Below, in pieces: positions 7,768 through 15,027 of a DNA stretch of 17,827 bases. The notes beneath the pieces were generated by a model, which was not told the origin of the DNA, did not search any database, and worked only from the letters and a program-made list of their open reading frames with translations. The stretch lies in NCBI GenBank assembly GCA_900766655.1, contig CAAFWE010000119.1, positions 1 to 17,827 of the forward strand, written 5' to 3'. Each line of letters begins with the position of its first letter. The first letter of the stretch is position 1. The translations under genes were made by a program, and so were the position numbers. The DNA comes from an uncultured Alistipes sp. (lineage in GTDB: Bacteria > Bacteroidota > Bacteroidia > Bacteroidales > Rikenellaceae).

Positions 7768-8628
7768 TTGAAATTGAGAGTCGAGATTGATACAAATTCG
7801 GGATTTTGTTTCGGTGTGGTGCGAGCCATCAACGAGGCGGAGCAGGCGTTGCGTAGTGGTAGCGTAGCTTCGTTGGGCGATATTGTACACAACCGTATGG
7901 AGGTGCAACGACTCGAGGCGTTGGGACTGCAGACAATCTCGCACGAAGATATCCCCGCTCTCGCAGGCAAGCGAATGCTTATCCGAGCACACGGAGAGCC
8001 ACCAAAGACCTACGCCCTTGCTGTCAACTATGGCGTTGAGGTGATTGATGCCACTTGTCCCGTTGTGGCGGCTCTGCAACGCAAGGTGAAGGCGGCCTAC
8101 GAGGCTATGTCGAAGGTGGGTGGTACGGTTGTCATCTTGGGCAAGCGAGGTCACGCCGAGGTGGTGGGACTCACTGGTCAGGTCGACGAGAAGGCCATCG
8201 TGGTGGAGTGCGAGGAGGATTTGCAGTCGATAGATTTCACACACCCGATATATTTCCTTTCCCAGACTACGCAGAGCGTCGACAGGTTCCGTCGTCTTGC
8301 CGAAATTATGCGTGAGCGACTCTCGGACGAGGCTATGCTGACCGTCGACGATACCATCTGCCGCAGAGTGTCGTCGCGTGAGGAGCATCTGCGCGAGTTT
8401 GCCTCGAGACACGATGTGATTATCTTTGTCTGTGGTCGCAAGTCGAGCAATGGCAAGGTGTTGTACAACATCTGTCGCGAGGAGAATGAACACTCCTACA
8501 ATATCGAGGAGGCGAGCGAGCTTCGACAAGAGTGGTTCGAGGGGGTCGAGAGCGTGGGCATCTGTGGTGCCACATCCACACCCAAGTGGCTGATGGAGGA
8601 GGTTGCCAAGGCGATAGAGAACAATTAA
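7768..8628 (+). CDS. ispH: 4-hydroxy-3-methylbut-2-enyl diphosphate reductase
   Basis: Iron-sulfur enzyme of the last step of the MEP pathway, making IPP and DMAPP from HMBPP (286 aa). The three cluster cysteines are Cys14 (GFCFGV), Cys97 (DATCP) and Cys198 (VDDTIC). Substrate and acid-base residues are seen in RAHGEPP (73-79), GHAEVVG (128-134, with Glu131) and GRKSSNG (223-229). The start codon is TTG at 7768: the conserved VEIDTNSGFCFGV begins at residue 5, and the first in-frame ATG lies after Cys14. A second TTG at 7774 is possible. The 7-bp gap after cmk suggests coupled translation. Confidence 0.94.
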   Translation: MKLRVEIDTNSGFCFGVVRAINEAEQALRSGSVASLGDIVHNRMEVQRLEALGLQTISHEDIPALAGKRMLIRAHGEPPKTYALAVNYGVEVIDATCPVVAALQRKVKAAYEAMSKVGGTVVILGKRGHAEVVGLTGQVDEKAIVVECEEDLQSIDFTHPIYFLSQTTQSVDRFRRLAEIMRERLSDEAMLTVDDTICRRVSSREEHLREFASRHDVIIFVCGRKSSNGKVLYNICREENEHSYNIEEASELRQEWFEGVESVGICGATSTPKWLMEEVAKAIENN

Positions 8629-8681
8629 GATGTCTCCCACACACTCATAACACCCAACAAAAAAGAAAAAAACAACAAAAT

Positions 8682-9167
8682 ATGAAAAAGTATATCATCA
8701 GAAGCGTAAAATATTTGGTAGCATTTTGCGTTGTATATGTGGCATTTATGGCACTTGTTCACTACAACGAGCAGATGCCTATAACCTTTGCCGAGCGTTG
8801 GCAGTTGATGTTTGCCAATTGGCGAGGCTGGGGTATGGTCGTGGGCATCATTTTGCTCGCTACCACCTATCCCTTCTTCGGTTTTGCCAAGCGTTCGTTC
8901 GAGGGCAATATCGTTGCCGACCGCGAGCAGCTCGATATGGCGGCTGAGGTTGCTGGATTGAGCTTCAAGAGGGAGGAGAATGGCGTTTTGGTCTATAGTG
9001 CCGATGGTTTTCGTCGAGTGATGCGCCTCTTCGAGGATGAGGTGCGTGTCAGCCAAAATGGCAACCTTATCGAGGTGGATGGTCTGCGTAGCTCGTCGGT
9101 ACGCATAGCCTACGATGCCGAGCGTTATATTACGAACAAACATCGCCGAGAGGCAGGAGAGATTTAA
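8682..9167 (+). CDS. Small two-helix membrane protein of unknown function
   Basis: 161 aa; I do not recognise a named family. Two hydrophobic helices (about residues 9-27 and 48-68) flank a short loop with YNEQMPITFAERWQLMFANWRGW. A C-terminal soluble part of about 90 residues (70-161), probably cytoplasmic, contains beta-prone sequence (SFKREENGVLVYSADGFRRVMRLFEDEVRVSQNGNLIEVDG) and ends with a basic KHRRE stretch. The ATG at 8682 follows a very A-rich leader, usual for strong translation in Bacteroidota. An upstream extension would be out of character, with His/Gln/Arg-rich low-complexity sequence. It sits 53 bp after ispH and 5 bp before the S41 protease, so it is probably co-expressed with the protease and kinase. 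Confidence 0.75.
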   Translation: MKKYIIRSVKYLVAFCVVYVAFMALVHYNEQMPITFAERWQLMFANWRGWGMVVGIILLATTYPFFGFAKRSFEGNIVADREQLDMAAEVAGLSFKREENGVLVYSADGFRRVMRLFEDEVRVSQNGNLIEVDGLRSSSVRIAYDAERYITNKHRREAGEI

Positions 9168-9172
9168 GAGGG

Positions 9173-10831
9173 ATGAAAAGTAGATTATTGAAATACACGC
9201 TGCTTGCGGTTGCTTTGGTCGCGCTCTTTGTGTGTGGAACATTTGCCACACGCAACGATTTTGGTTTGGGGCGCAATATGGAGATTATGGTCAACTTTAT
9301 GCACGCCATCTCCACCCAATATGTCGATAAGGTCGATGCCGACGAGATGATGAAGAATGGTGCTGCGGGCATCACAGCTAAGCTCGATCCCTACACCGAC
9401 TTCATCTCCGAAAAGGAGATGCCCGATTTCGAGCAGATGACCACAGGTCGCTATGGCGGTATCGGTTCGCTCATCCGCAAGAAGGGCGACTATGCCATCA
9501 TTGCCGAGCCATACAAGGGCTCGCCAGCCGACGAGAGCGGTCTGAGGATTGGCGACAAGATTGTGGCTGTGGATGGCAAGGAGATGCGTGGTAGCGAGAT
9601 TGATAACATCAGCAAGGCTCTGCGTGGCGAGCCAAACACTACGGTCAAGATTACCATCGAGCGTCTGCTGACGGGCGAGCGCGAGGAGCTCAAGATTCGT
9701 CGTCGTCGCATCTCGATTCCGAGCATCACCTATGCTGGCTATGTTGCCGAGGGTGTGGGTTATATCCGCCACGCCGACTTCACCGATAAGTGCTACGAGG
9801 ATATGCGTGCTGCCATTCTGCGTCTGCAGAGCGAGGGCGAGTTGAAGAGCCTTGTGCTCGACTACCGCAACAATGGCGGAGGTCTATTGCAGTCGGCTGT
9901 AAAGGTGTTGTCGCTCTTTGTGCCAAAGGGTACGATGGTGGTGGAGATGCGAGGTCGCAATGGCGTGATGGAGAAGCTCCACACGCAGTTCGAGCCTCTG
10001 CTTCCGTCGATACCTATCGTGGTGCTCATCAATGGCAATAGTGCTTCGGCAGCCGAGATTGTCGCGGGTGCCATTCAGGATCTCGATCGTGGCGTGGTGG
10101 TAGGCCAGCGTAGCTTTGGTAAGGGCTTGGTGCAGAGCACATTGCCTTTGGGCTATAACGCCTATGCCAAGGTCACTACCGCCAAGTACTACATCCCATC
10201 TGGTCGATGCATTCAGGCTCTGCGCTACTCGAAGGAGGGCCGTGCCGAGGCTGTTGCCGATTCGCTCATCAGCGAGTTCAAGACTGCGCGTGGTCGCAAG
10301 GTCTACGATGGCGGTGGCATTATGCCCGACAAGCGTGTCGAGAACAAATATCTCAGCTCCTTTGCGGTGTTGCTCTATCTGACGGGTGTGGTCGAGGACT
10401 TTGGCGACATCTACTACAAGCAGCATCACGCTACGCCTATAGATGTGAAGAACTTCTCGATTTCGGATAAGGATTATGCCGACTTTGTGGCTATGGCTAT
10501 GGAGCGCGATATACCTTACAAGTCGGAGTCGCGCGTGGCACTCGAGAATCTGCGCTCGGCACTCAAGAAGGAGCGCAACGACTCGCTCGAGGAGGCTTTG
10601 GCGGCTATCGACAAGGGACTCAACGACGATAAACGCAGTTGCTTCGAGACCTTCCGCAAGGATGTGGAGGAGCAAATCAATCAGAATATTGTGTTGCGCT
10701 ACGCCTATGCCGAGGGTGTGATTGCCAACTCGTTGCGTAGCGACGAGGAGCTCAAGGTTGCCATCGAGACTCTGGCTAACAAAGCCGAGTACGAGCGCAT
10801 ACTCACCTCGCAGGATACAGCGAGAAAGTAG
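9173..10831 (+). CDS. S41 family C-terminal processing peptidase (CtpA/Prc type)
   Basis: 552-aa membrane-anchored or exported serine protease. An N-terminal hydrophobic segment (residues 7-24) serves as signal or anchor. A helical region (about 35-85, with LDPYTDFIS) precedes a PDZ domain (about 88-165, with GIGSLI, GSPADESGLRIGDKIVAVDG). The catalytic domain follows. The nucleophile is Ser292 in NGNSASAAEI. Lys317 and Gln321 in SFGKGLVQS form the expected Ser-Lys-Gln set. A C-terminal helical extension of roughly 150 residues after the protease core is common in Bacteroidota homologues. Such enzymes trim or degrade periplasmic proteins after recognising their C-termini. It lies 5 bp after the small membrane protein and 10 bp before the histidine kinase. 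Confidence 0.93.
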   Translation: MKSRLLKYTLLAVALVALFVCGTFATRNDFGLGRNMEIMVNFMHAISTQYVDKVDADEMMKNGAAGITAKLDPYTDFISEKEMPDFEQMTTGRYGGIGSLIRKKGDYAIIAEPYKGSPADESGLRIGDKIVAVDGKEMRGSEIDNISKALRGEPNTTVKITIERLLTGEREELKIRRRRISIPSITYAGYVAEGVGYIRHADFTDKCYEDMRAAILRLQSEGELKSLVLDYRNNGGGLLQSAVKVLSLFVPKGTMVVEMRGRNGVMEKLHTQFEPLLPSIPIVVLINGNSASAAEIVAGAIQDLDRGVVVGQRSFGKGLVQSTLPLGYNAYAKVTTAKYYIPSGRCIQALRYSKEGRAEAVADSLISEFKTARGRKVYDGGGIMPDKRVENKYLSSFAVLLYLTGVVEDFGDIYYKQHHATPIDVKNFSISDKDYADFVAMAMERDIPYKSESRVALENLRSALKKERNDSLEEALAAIDKGLNDDKRSCFETFRKDVEEQINQNIVLRYAYAEGVIANSLRSDEELKVAIETLANKAEYERILTSQDTARK

Positions 10832-10841
10832 TTGATTAGGG

Positions 10842-12014
10842 ATGCTGTTGCGACTCAAAAATAAGATTTTCGAGAATGGCCGAGTCATAGTCCTCATACT
10901 CGCCACTCTGCTTATTGCCATATCGTTGCTGATGACCAATCGTATGGCCGAGGCGTTGCACATCAAGGAGAAGCACGATGTGGAGCTCTGGGCTGCGGCT
11001 ATGGAGAGGGTTAATCGTGACGCAATGGGCGACTATCTGAACGATCCGTTGGTGACGAGCATCATATCGAATCGCAACAATATCCCGTTTATCATCACCG
11101 ACGAGAATCTGCGAGTCATCTCGCACCACCTCATACCGCACGAAGTCATCGAGTCTCCAGAGTTGCTCCACGCCACTTTGGACCGTATGGCGAGCGACAA
11201 TGTCCCTATCGTGGTGAAGTTCTGGTGGACACAAACTCACAACCACATCATCTTCTACGGTCACTCGCTCACGCTGCAGACACTCTACATCTTCCCATAC
11301 ATCCAGATATTCATCATCGTGGTCTTTGTGATGGTGATATTTATGGCCTTCCGCTCGATGAAGCAGAACGAGCAGAGTCGTGTGTGGGTGGGACTTGCCA
11401 AGGAGACTGCACACCAGCTCGGCACACCGACATCGTCATTGCTCGGTTGGATAGAGTACTTGCGTGAGCAACCTGTCGACCAGATGGCTGTCGACGAGAT
11501 GCAAAAGGACTTGGCGCACCTGATGAAGATTGTCGACCGCTTCTCGAAGATTGGCTCGGATGCTCCACTCTCGGTGGAGTCGCTCAATGAGGTGGTGGGC
11601 AACTCGGTGATGTACTTCCGCAAGCGCATACCTCGCAATGTCACACTCGAGTACAATGGTCTCGCCATCGAGACGGTGAAGGCAAGGCTGAATGTGGCAC
11701 TCTTCGAGTGGGTTATCGAGAATCTGGTGAAGAACGCCCTCGATGCCTTGCAGGGGCACGGTGAGGTGTCGGTCACCATTGGCGAGGATAACAAATATGT
11801 GTGGGTGGATGTCTCGGATACGGGCAAGGGCATTCCAAAGTCGAAGTGGAAGCGCATCTTCGAGCCTGGCTACACCACAAAGACACGCGGCTGGGGACTC
11901 GGTCTCTCGCTCTCGCGTCGCATAGTCGAGGAGTATCACAATGGCAAGATTGCGGTTGTCGAGTCGGAACTCGGCAAGGGCACAACCTTCCGCGTAACAC
12001 TTAAAAAGGCATAA
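10842..12014 (+). CDS. Membrane sensor histidine kinase, orphan
   Basis: 390 aa. Two membrane helices (about 14-31 and 151-170) enclose a 120-residue periplasmic domain (NRMAEALHIK to SLTLQTLY). No HAMP domain is evident. The H-box is unusual: GLAKETAHQLGTPTSSLLGW with His191, a form typical of a Bacteroidota kinase group. The HATPase part shows the N-box ENLVKNALDAL (293-303), DTGKGIP (326-332), F-box RIFEPGYTTK (338-347) and GWGLGLSLSR (350-359). No response regulator lies in the window, so its partner is encoded elsewhere. Its position 10 bp after an S41 protease and 4 bp before DUF4271 implies joint expression. Whether it senses envelope state or protease products is inference. Confidence 0.9.
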   Translation: MLLRLKNKIFENGRVIVLILATLLIAISLLMTNRMAEALHIKEKHDVELWAAAMERVNRDAMGDYLNDPLVTSIISNRNNIPFIITDENLRVISHHLIPHEVIESPELLHATLDRMASDNVPIVVKFWWTQTHNHIIFYGHSLTLQTLYIFPYIQIFIIVVFVMVIFMAFRSMKQNEQSRVWVGLAKETAHQLGTPTSSLLGWIEYLREQPVDQMAVDEMQKDLAHLMKIVDRFSKIGSDAPLSVESLNEVVGNSVMYFRKRIPRNVTLEYNGLAIETVKARLNVALFEWVIENLVKNALDALQGHGEVSVTIGEDNKYVWVDVSDTGKGIPKSKWKRIFEPGYTTKTRGWGLGLSLSRRIVEEYHNGKIAVVESELGKGTTFRVTLKKA

Positions 12015-12018
12015 GAGG

Positions 12019-12768
12019 ATGGATCAAGCGGTGAATACCATATCTGCCGAGGAGCTCTTCGGTGTGGGCAGCAGCCTTGTCGAGCAGATCGACGAGCGTG
12101 TGTTGTCGGGTGTGGCCTCGCTTGGATCGTGGTATCAGGTGGCTACGGGTGCGGTGGCCCTCCTCTTTATATTTATATTGGTGCGCTATAGCAATCCGTT
12201 GCGTGCGCTTTTCTCCTCGTTCTTGGGACAAAGTAGCTACTCAAGCCTCAATGTCTTCTCGTCGGAGATTCGCAATATCGAGCTCTTCACCAGCATAGGT
12301 GGTGTCTCGATGCTCTCGTTGCTGGTTATGCGACTCGGTGTGATGGACGAGTTTACGATGGTGCGCGAAGCAATGGGCCCAATCTCGGTGTGGGCTTTCG
12401 GAGCCTTGTCGTTCACCGCTATCTTTGCCACCATATTCTTCGAGCGCGGTATGCTCTACCTGGTGGGCGTCATCAGCGGACACGAACAAGCTTGTATAAA
12501 TATGTGGCATATCAAGTTGCTCCACTTCAGCACCTCGATAATTGCGGTCACCCCATTCGTGATTTTGACACTCTTGACCGAGGGCGTAGTGGCGCAAATC
12601 GCCTTTTATATCTCTGCTGCAGTGAGTTCGCTTTCGCTCATTTTGTTTGTCAAAGACTCTTTTTTACTCTTTAATACTCAAAGATTTTCTATTTTCCATT
12701 GGATTTTGTATCTTTGCGCCCTGGAATTTTTCCCGCTGTCGTTGTTGCTTGCTCCGATAGTGCGCTAA
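12019..12768 (+). CDS. DUF4271 family integral membrane protein
   Basis: 249 aa with about six predicted membrane helices (41-56, 91-106, 122-141, 172-188, 193-211 and 226-246). The C-terminal pattern FHWILYLCALEFFPLSLLL (226-244) is characteristic of DUF4271, a Bacteroidota family of unknown function regularly found upstream of hemD. The start is 4 bp after the kinase stop. The last 40 codons are clearly more AT-rich than the rest of the gene (for example TTT TTA CTC TTT AAT ACT), and a promoter-like TATCTTTG lies in frame over codons 231-233. Function in haem synthesis or transport is suggested only by synteny. Confidence 0.85.
   Translation: MDQAVNTISAEELFGVGSSLVEQIDERVLSGVASLGSWYQVATGAVALLFIFILVRYSNPLRALFSSFLGQSSYSSLNVFSSEIRNIELFTSIGGVSMLSLLVMRLGVMDEFTMVREAMGPISVWAFGALSFTAIFATIFFERGMLYLVGVISGHEQACINMWHIKLLHFSTSIIAVTPFVILTLLTEGVVAQIAFYISAAVSSLSLILFVKDSFLLFNTQRFSIFHWILYLCALEFFPLSLLLAPIVR
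12709..12716 (+). promoter_or_regulatory. Internal promoter for hemD-rnpA-yidD inside the DUF4271 gene
   Basis: TATCTTTG followed by CGCC is a full TAnnTTTG -7 element, much like strong Bacteroidota promoters. The -33 position (about 12685-12688) reads TTTC rather than TTTG, a three-of-four match. The surrounding 60 bp are AT-rich in an otherwise GC-richer gene. Transcription would start near 12722, giving a leader of about 70 nt before the hemD ATG at 12792. Confidence 0.55.
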
Positions 12769-12791
12769 ATATGCAGAAAACACGAAAATAT

Positions 12792-13640
12792 ATGAGTAAT
12801 ACCATTAACAAAATCCTCGTAGCACAACCTGCTCCGACCATCATCGAGAAGTCTCCTTTCTACGAACTCTCCAAGCGTCTCGAGGTAGAGATTGACTACA
12901 ATCCGTTAATTAAGGTTATCGGCATTACCCCAAAGGAGTTTCGCAGTCAGCGAATAAATATCCTCGATCACACAGCCGTAATTTTCACCTCGCGTACCAC
13001 CATCGACAGCTTCTTCCACATCTGTGAGGATGCTCGCATCACCGTACCCGAGACTATGAAGTACATCTGCTCGACCGAGAGTATTGCACTCTATCTGCAG
13101 AAGTATATCGTCTATCGGAAGCGCAAGATTTCGTTTGCCGATGGCTCGTTCCAGGGACTCATCGAGCTCGTTGTGAAGAACAAGGCGGAGAAGATGCTTC
13201 TCTCGCTTAGCGAGCCACACAAACCAGAGATTCCTGAGGCGCTTGCACGCCTGAATATCAACCACACGCCAATCATCTTGGCACGCACCGTTGCTACCGA
13301 CATCTCGGCCGAGAAGCTCAAGGAGTACGATATGGTGTTGCTCTACTCGCCTTGGGATGTGAAGAGCATCTGCGAGAAGCTCCCAGTCGAGGAGATGCCT
13401 ACCATCGCCACCTTTGGTGAGGGTACACTCAAGCTCGCAGTCGAGAGTGGCATCCACGTCAAGGCCAACGCACCAACCCCTGTTGCCCCTTCGCTTGCAA
13501 AGGCTGTCGACCTCTACATCCAGGCTGTTCGCAAGGGCAAGGATGTTGACGATGTTGCCTATGTCACCGACGAGCAGAAGGAGGAGTTCCTCCGCTCGCA
13601 GCAGACACGCCTCGCCAAGAAGGGCCGCTCGAAGAAGTAG
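12792..13640 (+). CDS. hemD: Uroporphyrinogen-III synthase
   Basis: Closes and inverts hydroxymethylbilane to uroporphyrinogen III in haem and corrinoid synthesis (282 aa, cytoplasmic). The sequence matches Bacteroidota HemD: start KILVAQPAPT, then KVIGITPKEFRSQRINILDHTAVIFTSRTTIDSFF, YICSTESIALYLQKYIVYRKRKI, VLLYSPWDVKSI, and TFGEGTLKLAVESGIHVKANAPTPVAPS. HemD sequences are weakly conserved in general, so synteny with DUF4271, rnpA and yidD is important support. The ATG at 12792 is chosen because the conserved beta strand begins at residue 7. ATGs at 12771 and 12699 would add non-homologous sequence, and the latter lies upstream of the likely internal promoter. The last 30 residues form a charged, basic tail ending KKGRSKK. 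Confidence 0.88.
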   Translation: MSNTINKILVAQPAPTIIEKSPFYELSKRLEVEIDYNPLIKVIGITPKEFRSQRINILDHTAVIFTSRTTIDSFFHICEDARITVPETMKYICSTESIALYLQKYIVYRKRKISFADGSFQGLIELVVKNKAEKMLLSLSEPHKPEIPEALARLNINHTPIILARTVATDISAEKLKEYDMVLLYSPWDVKSICEKLPVEEMPTIATFGEGTLKLAVESGIHVKANAPTPVAPSLAKAVDLYIQAVRKGKDVDDVAYVTDEQKEEFLRSQQTRLAKKGRSKK

Positions 13641-13657
13641 TACCATACGTGCACATT

Positions 13658-14017
13658 ATGGACAATCGCCTACCTAAATCGGAGAAATTGCACTCGTTTG
13701 GGGCAATACGCCGTCTCTTCTCGGAGGGACGAGGTGGCTTTGTCTACCCATTGCGCTATGTGGTCTATGCCGAGAGTGCCGACGAGTTGCAAGCCGAGAT
13801 TCTCTTCTCCACACCGAAGAAGTTTCTCAAGCGTGCCAACTGTCGCAACACCATCCGTCGTCGTATGCGCGAGGCCTACCGCTTGAACAAGTCGATTCTC
13901 CAGTCGGGCGAGATGCGCCACCTTCAGGTTGCTTTCATCTACTCGACCAAGGAGATGCTCGACTATAAGACCATCGAAAATGCCACAAAACGAATTTTGG
14001 AAAACTTGTGCAAGTAG
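13658..14017 (+). CDS. rnpA: Ribonuclease P protein component
   Basis: Basic cofactor of the RNase P ribozyme, which removes tRNA 5' leaders (119 aa). The core motif [29 protein letters not shown] contains the RNR-type signature (Arg-Asn-x-Ile-Arg-Arg) that binds the RNA. The N-terminus [15 protein letters not shown] is typical of the family. The ATG at 13658 is preferred; an in-frame GTG at 13649 would add three residues. It starts 17 bp after hemD, and its last 38 bp overlap the yidD frame. The Bacteroidota hemD-rnpA-yidD order is conserved. Confidence 0.92.
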   Translation: MDNRLPKSEKLHSFGAIRRLFSEGRGGFVYPLRYVVYAESADELQAEILFSTPKKFLKRANCRNTIRRRMREAYRLNKSILQSGEMRHLQVAFIYSTKEMLDYKTIENATKRILENLCK

Positions 14018-14240
14018 CATTCGTCGCGTCGTGGCGTTTCCGTTCATCCTTTTGATTCGCTTCTATCAGAGGTGTATCTCGCCACTTACCCCGCCAGCGT
14101 GCCGCTACACACCCACCTGCTCGCAATATGCCATCGAGGCAATCCGCAAGTATGGCATCATCAAGGGTGGCTGGCTTGCCGCCAAGCGTATTGCTCGTTG
14201 CCATCCTTGGGGAGGCTCGGGCCACGACCCAGTACCATAG
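13980..14240 (+). CDS. yidD: Membrane protein insertion efficiency factor
   Basis: 86-aa small membrane-associated protein that is thought to aid YidC-dependent insertion of membrane proteins. The family block is complete: [40 protein letters not shown] (20-59), [16 protein letters not shown] (62-77) and terminal GHDPVP. The conserved cysteines of RFYQ..C, P.CRYTPTC and RCHP are present. The ATG at 13980 gives the usual length; it lies within rnpA, with a 38-bp overlap in another frame. A start at 13929 would add Arg-rich sequence read from the rnpA frame. A palindromic terminator follows 27 bp downstream. Confidence 0.9.
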   Translation: MPQNEFWKTCASSIRRVVAFPFILLIRFYQRCISPLTPPACRYTPTCSQYAIEAIRKYGIIKGGWLAAKRIARCHPWGGSGHDPVP

Positions 14241-14260
14241 TTCGCTTTTGGTCGACAAAA

Positions 14261-14296
14261 TAAAAATGTCCCCCTAAATTTAGGGGGACTTTGTTA
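14261..14296. terminator. Bidirectional terminator between yidD and hpf
   Basis: A perfect 22-bp palindrome spans 14268-14289 (arms GTCCCCCTAAA and TTTAGGGGGAC). It is followed on the + strand by TTTGTTATT and on the minus strand by ATTTTTATTTTG. It lies 27 bp from the yidD stop and 25 bp from the hpf stop, so it serves both convergent genes. Confidence 0.9.
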
Positions 14297-14314
14297 TTGT
14301 GATTTAGCCGAGCT

Positions 14315-14599
14315 CTACTCCTTGCGCTTTTCGATTTGGCGTTTCACAGCATCGAGTGCCAAGTCTACCGCCTCCTCGAATGTGCGAGCTCTCTGCTCGC
14401 TTACTATATCTGCGCCCGGAACGTGCAGCGTCACAAGAGCCACCTTGTTGCCCTTCTCGCTGTCCTTATCCAGCTTCAAAATCACATCCACACCTGTCGA
14501 GTTGCCCTCGAAACGCTCCAATCTCGACATCTTCTTCTCCACAAATTCGATGAGCTGCTTGCTCGCGTCGAACTTAACTGATTGAATTTTAACCTCCAT
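14315..14599 (-). CDS. hpf: Ribosome hibernation promoting factor (short HPF / RaiA-like)
   Basis: 94-aa protein expected to bind the 30S decoding region and promote inactive ribosomes in slow growth. MEVKIQSVKFDASKQLIEFVEKKMSRLERF fits the first beta-alpha unit, and VTLHVPGADIVSEQRARTFEEAVDLALDAVKRQIEKRKE fits the second helix region. It is the short form without the C-terminal dimerisation domain of long HPF. In many Bacteroidota hpf lies directly after xerC and before tRNA genes and tuf. Here it follows xerC on the same strand, but 529 bp holding three repeats lie between them, and yidD takes the place of the tRNA-tuf block. Confidence 0.9.
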   Translation of the reverse strand: MEVKIQSVKFDASKQLIEFVEKKMSRLERFEGNSTGVDVILKLDKDSEKGNKVALVTLHVPGADIVSEQRARTFEEAVDLALDAVKRQIEKRKE

Positions 14600-14627
14600 A
14601 GTACAAATGTTTTTAAGGTTTATAATT

Positions 14628-14752
14628 TGAAATTGTTCTGATTAGCGCTTTTCGCACCAACCTTCAGTCGTCTAAATGCTCACATACTCCAAGTATGCTC
14701 CGCTTTATCCGCCTCGCTTGTTGCAAAAATCATCTAATCATATCCAATTTCA
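14628..14752. repeat. 125-bp palindrome-ended repeat, copy 1
   Basis: The ends TGAAATTG and CAATTTCA are exact inverted repeats, with TGATTAG/CTAATCA just inside. The centre is CATACT-CCA-AGTATG (14683-14697). It has no coding capacity. The copy begins 28 bp upstream of the hpf start codon, so the hpf promoter may lie in or next to it. Confidence 0.85.
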
Positions 14753-14775
14753 TAATAGGTATTCTGTTGTTAAAG

Positions 14776-14900
14776 TGAAATTGTTCTGATTAGCGCTTTT
14801 CGTACCAACCTTCGGTCTCCAAAATGCTCACATAGGTTTACTATGCTCCGCTTTATCCGCCTCGCTTGTCGCAAAAATCATCTAATCATATCCAATTTCA
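14776..14900. repeat. 125-bp palindrome-ended repeat, copy 2
   Basis: Same length, ends and orientation as copy 1, with nearly the same sequence except the centre, which reads CATAG-GTTTA-CTATG (14831-14845). Both arms of the core differ from copy 1 while pairing is kept. Confidence 0.85.
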
Positions 14901-14909
14901 TTGTTTCCT

Positions 14910-15027
14910 GTTCTGATTAGCGCTTTTCGCACCAACCTTCGGTCTCCAAAATGCTCACATACTCCAAGTATGCTCCGCTTTATCCGCCTCGCTTGTCGCA
15001 AAAATCATCTAATCATATCCAATTTCA
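14910..15027. repeat. Palindrome-ended repeat, copy 3 (left end truncated)
   Basis: Begins at GTTCTGATTAG, lacking the TGAAATTG end, and keeps the right end CTAATCATATCCAATTTCA. The centre is CATACT-CCA-AGTATG (14958-14972), as in copy 1. Elsewhere it is closer to copy 2 (GGTCTCCAAAATG), so the copies look recombined or converted. Confidence 0.85.

Noticed and set aside
9884..10966. 360-residue antisense frame over the protease gene
   Set aside because: Same cause as the other antisense frames; the sense strand has a complete S41 catalytic set.
12699..12791. Longer HemD N-terminus from 12699
   Set aside because: It would overlap the DUF4271 gene by 70 bp, start upstream of the likely promoter, and add residues absent from related HemD proteins.
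14628..15027. CRISPR array
   Set aside because: Units are 118-125 bp with spacers of only 9-23 bp that are not uniform, and no cas gene is present.
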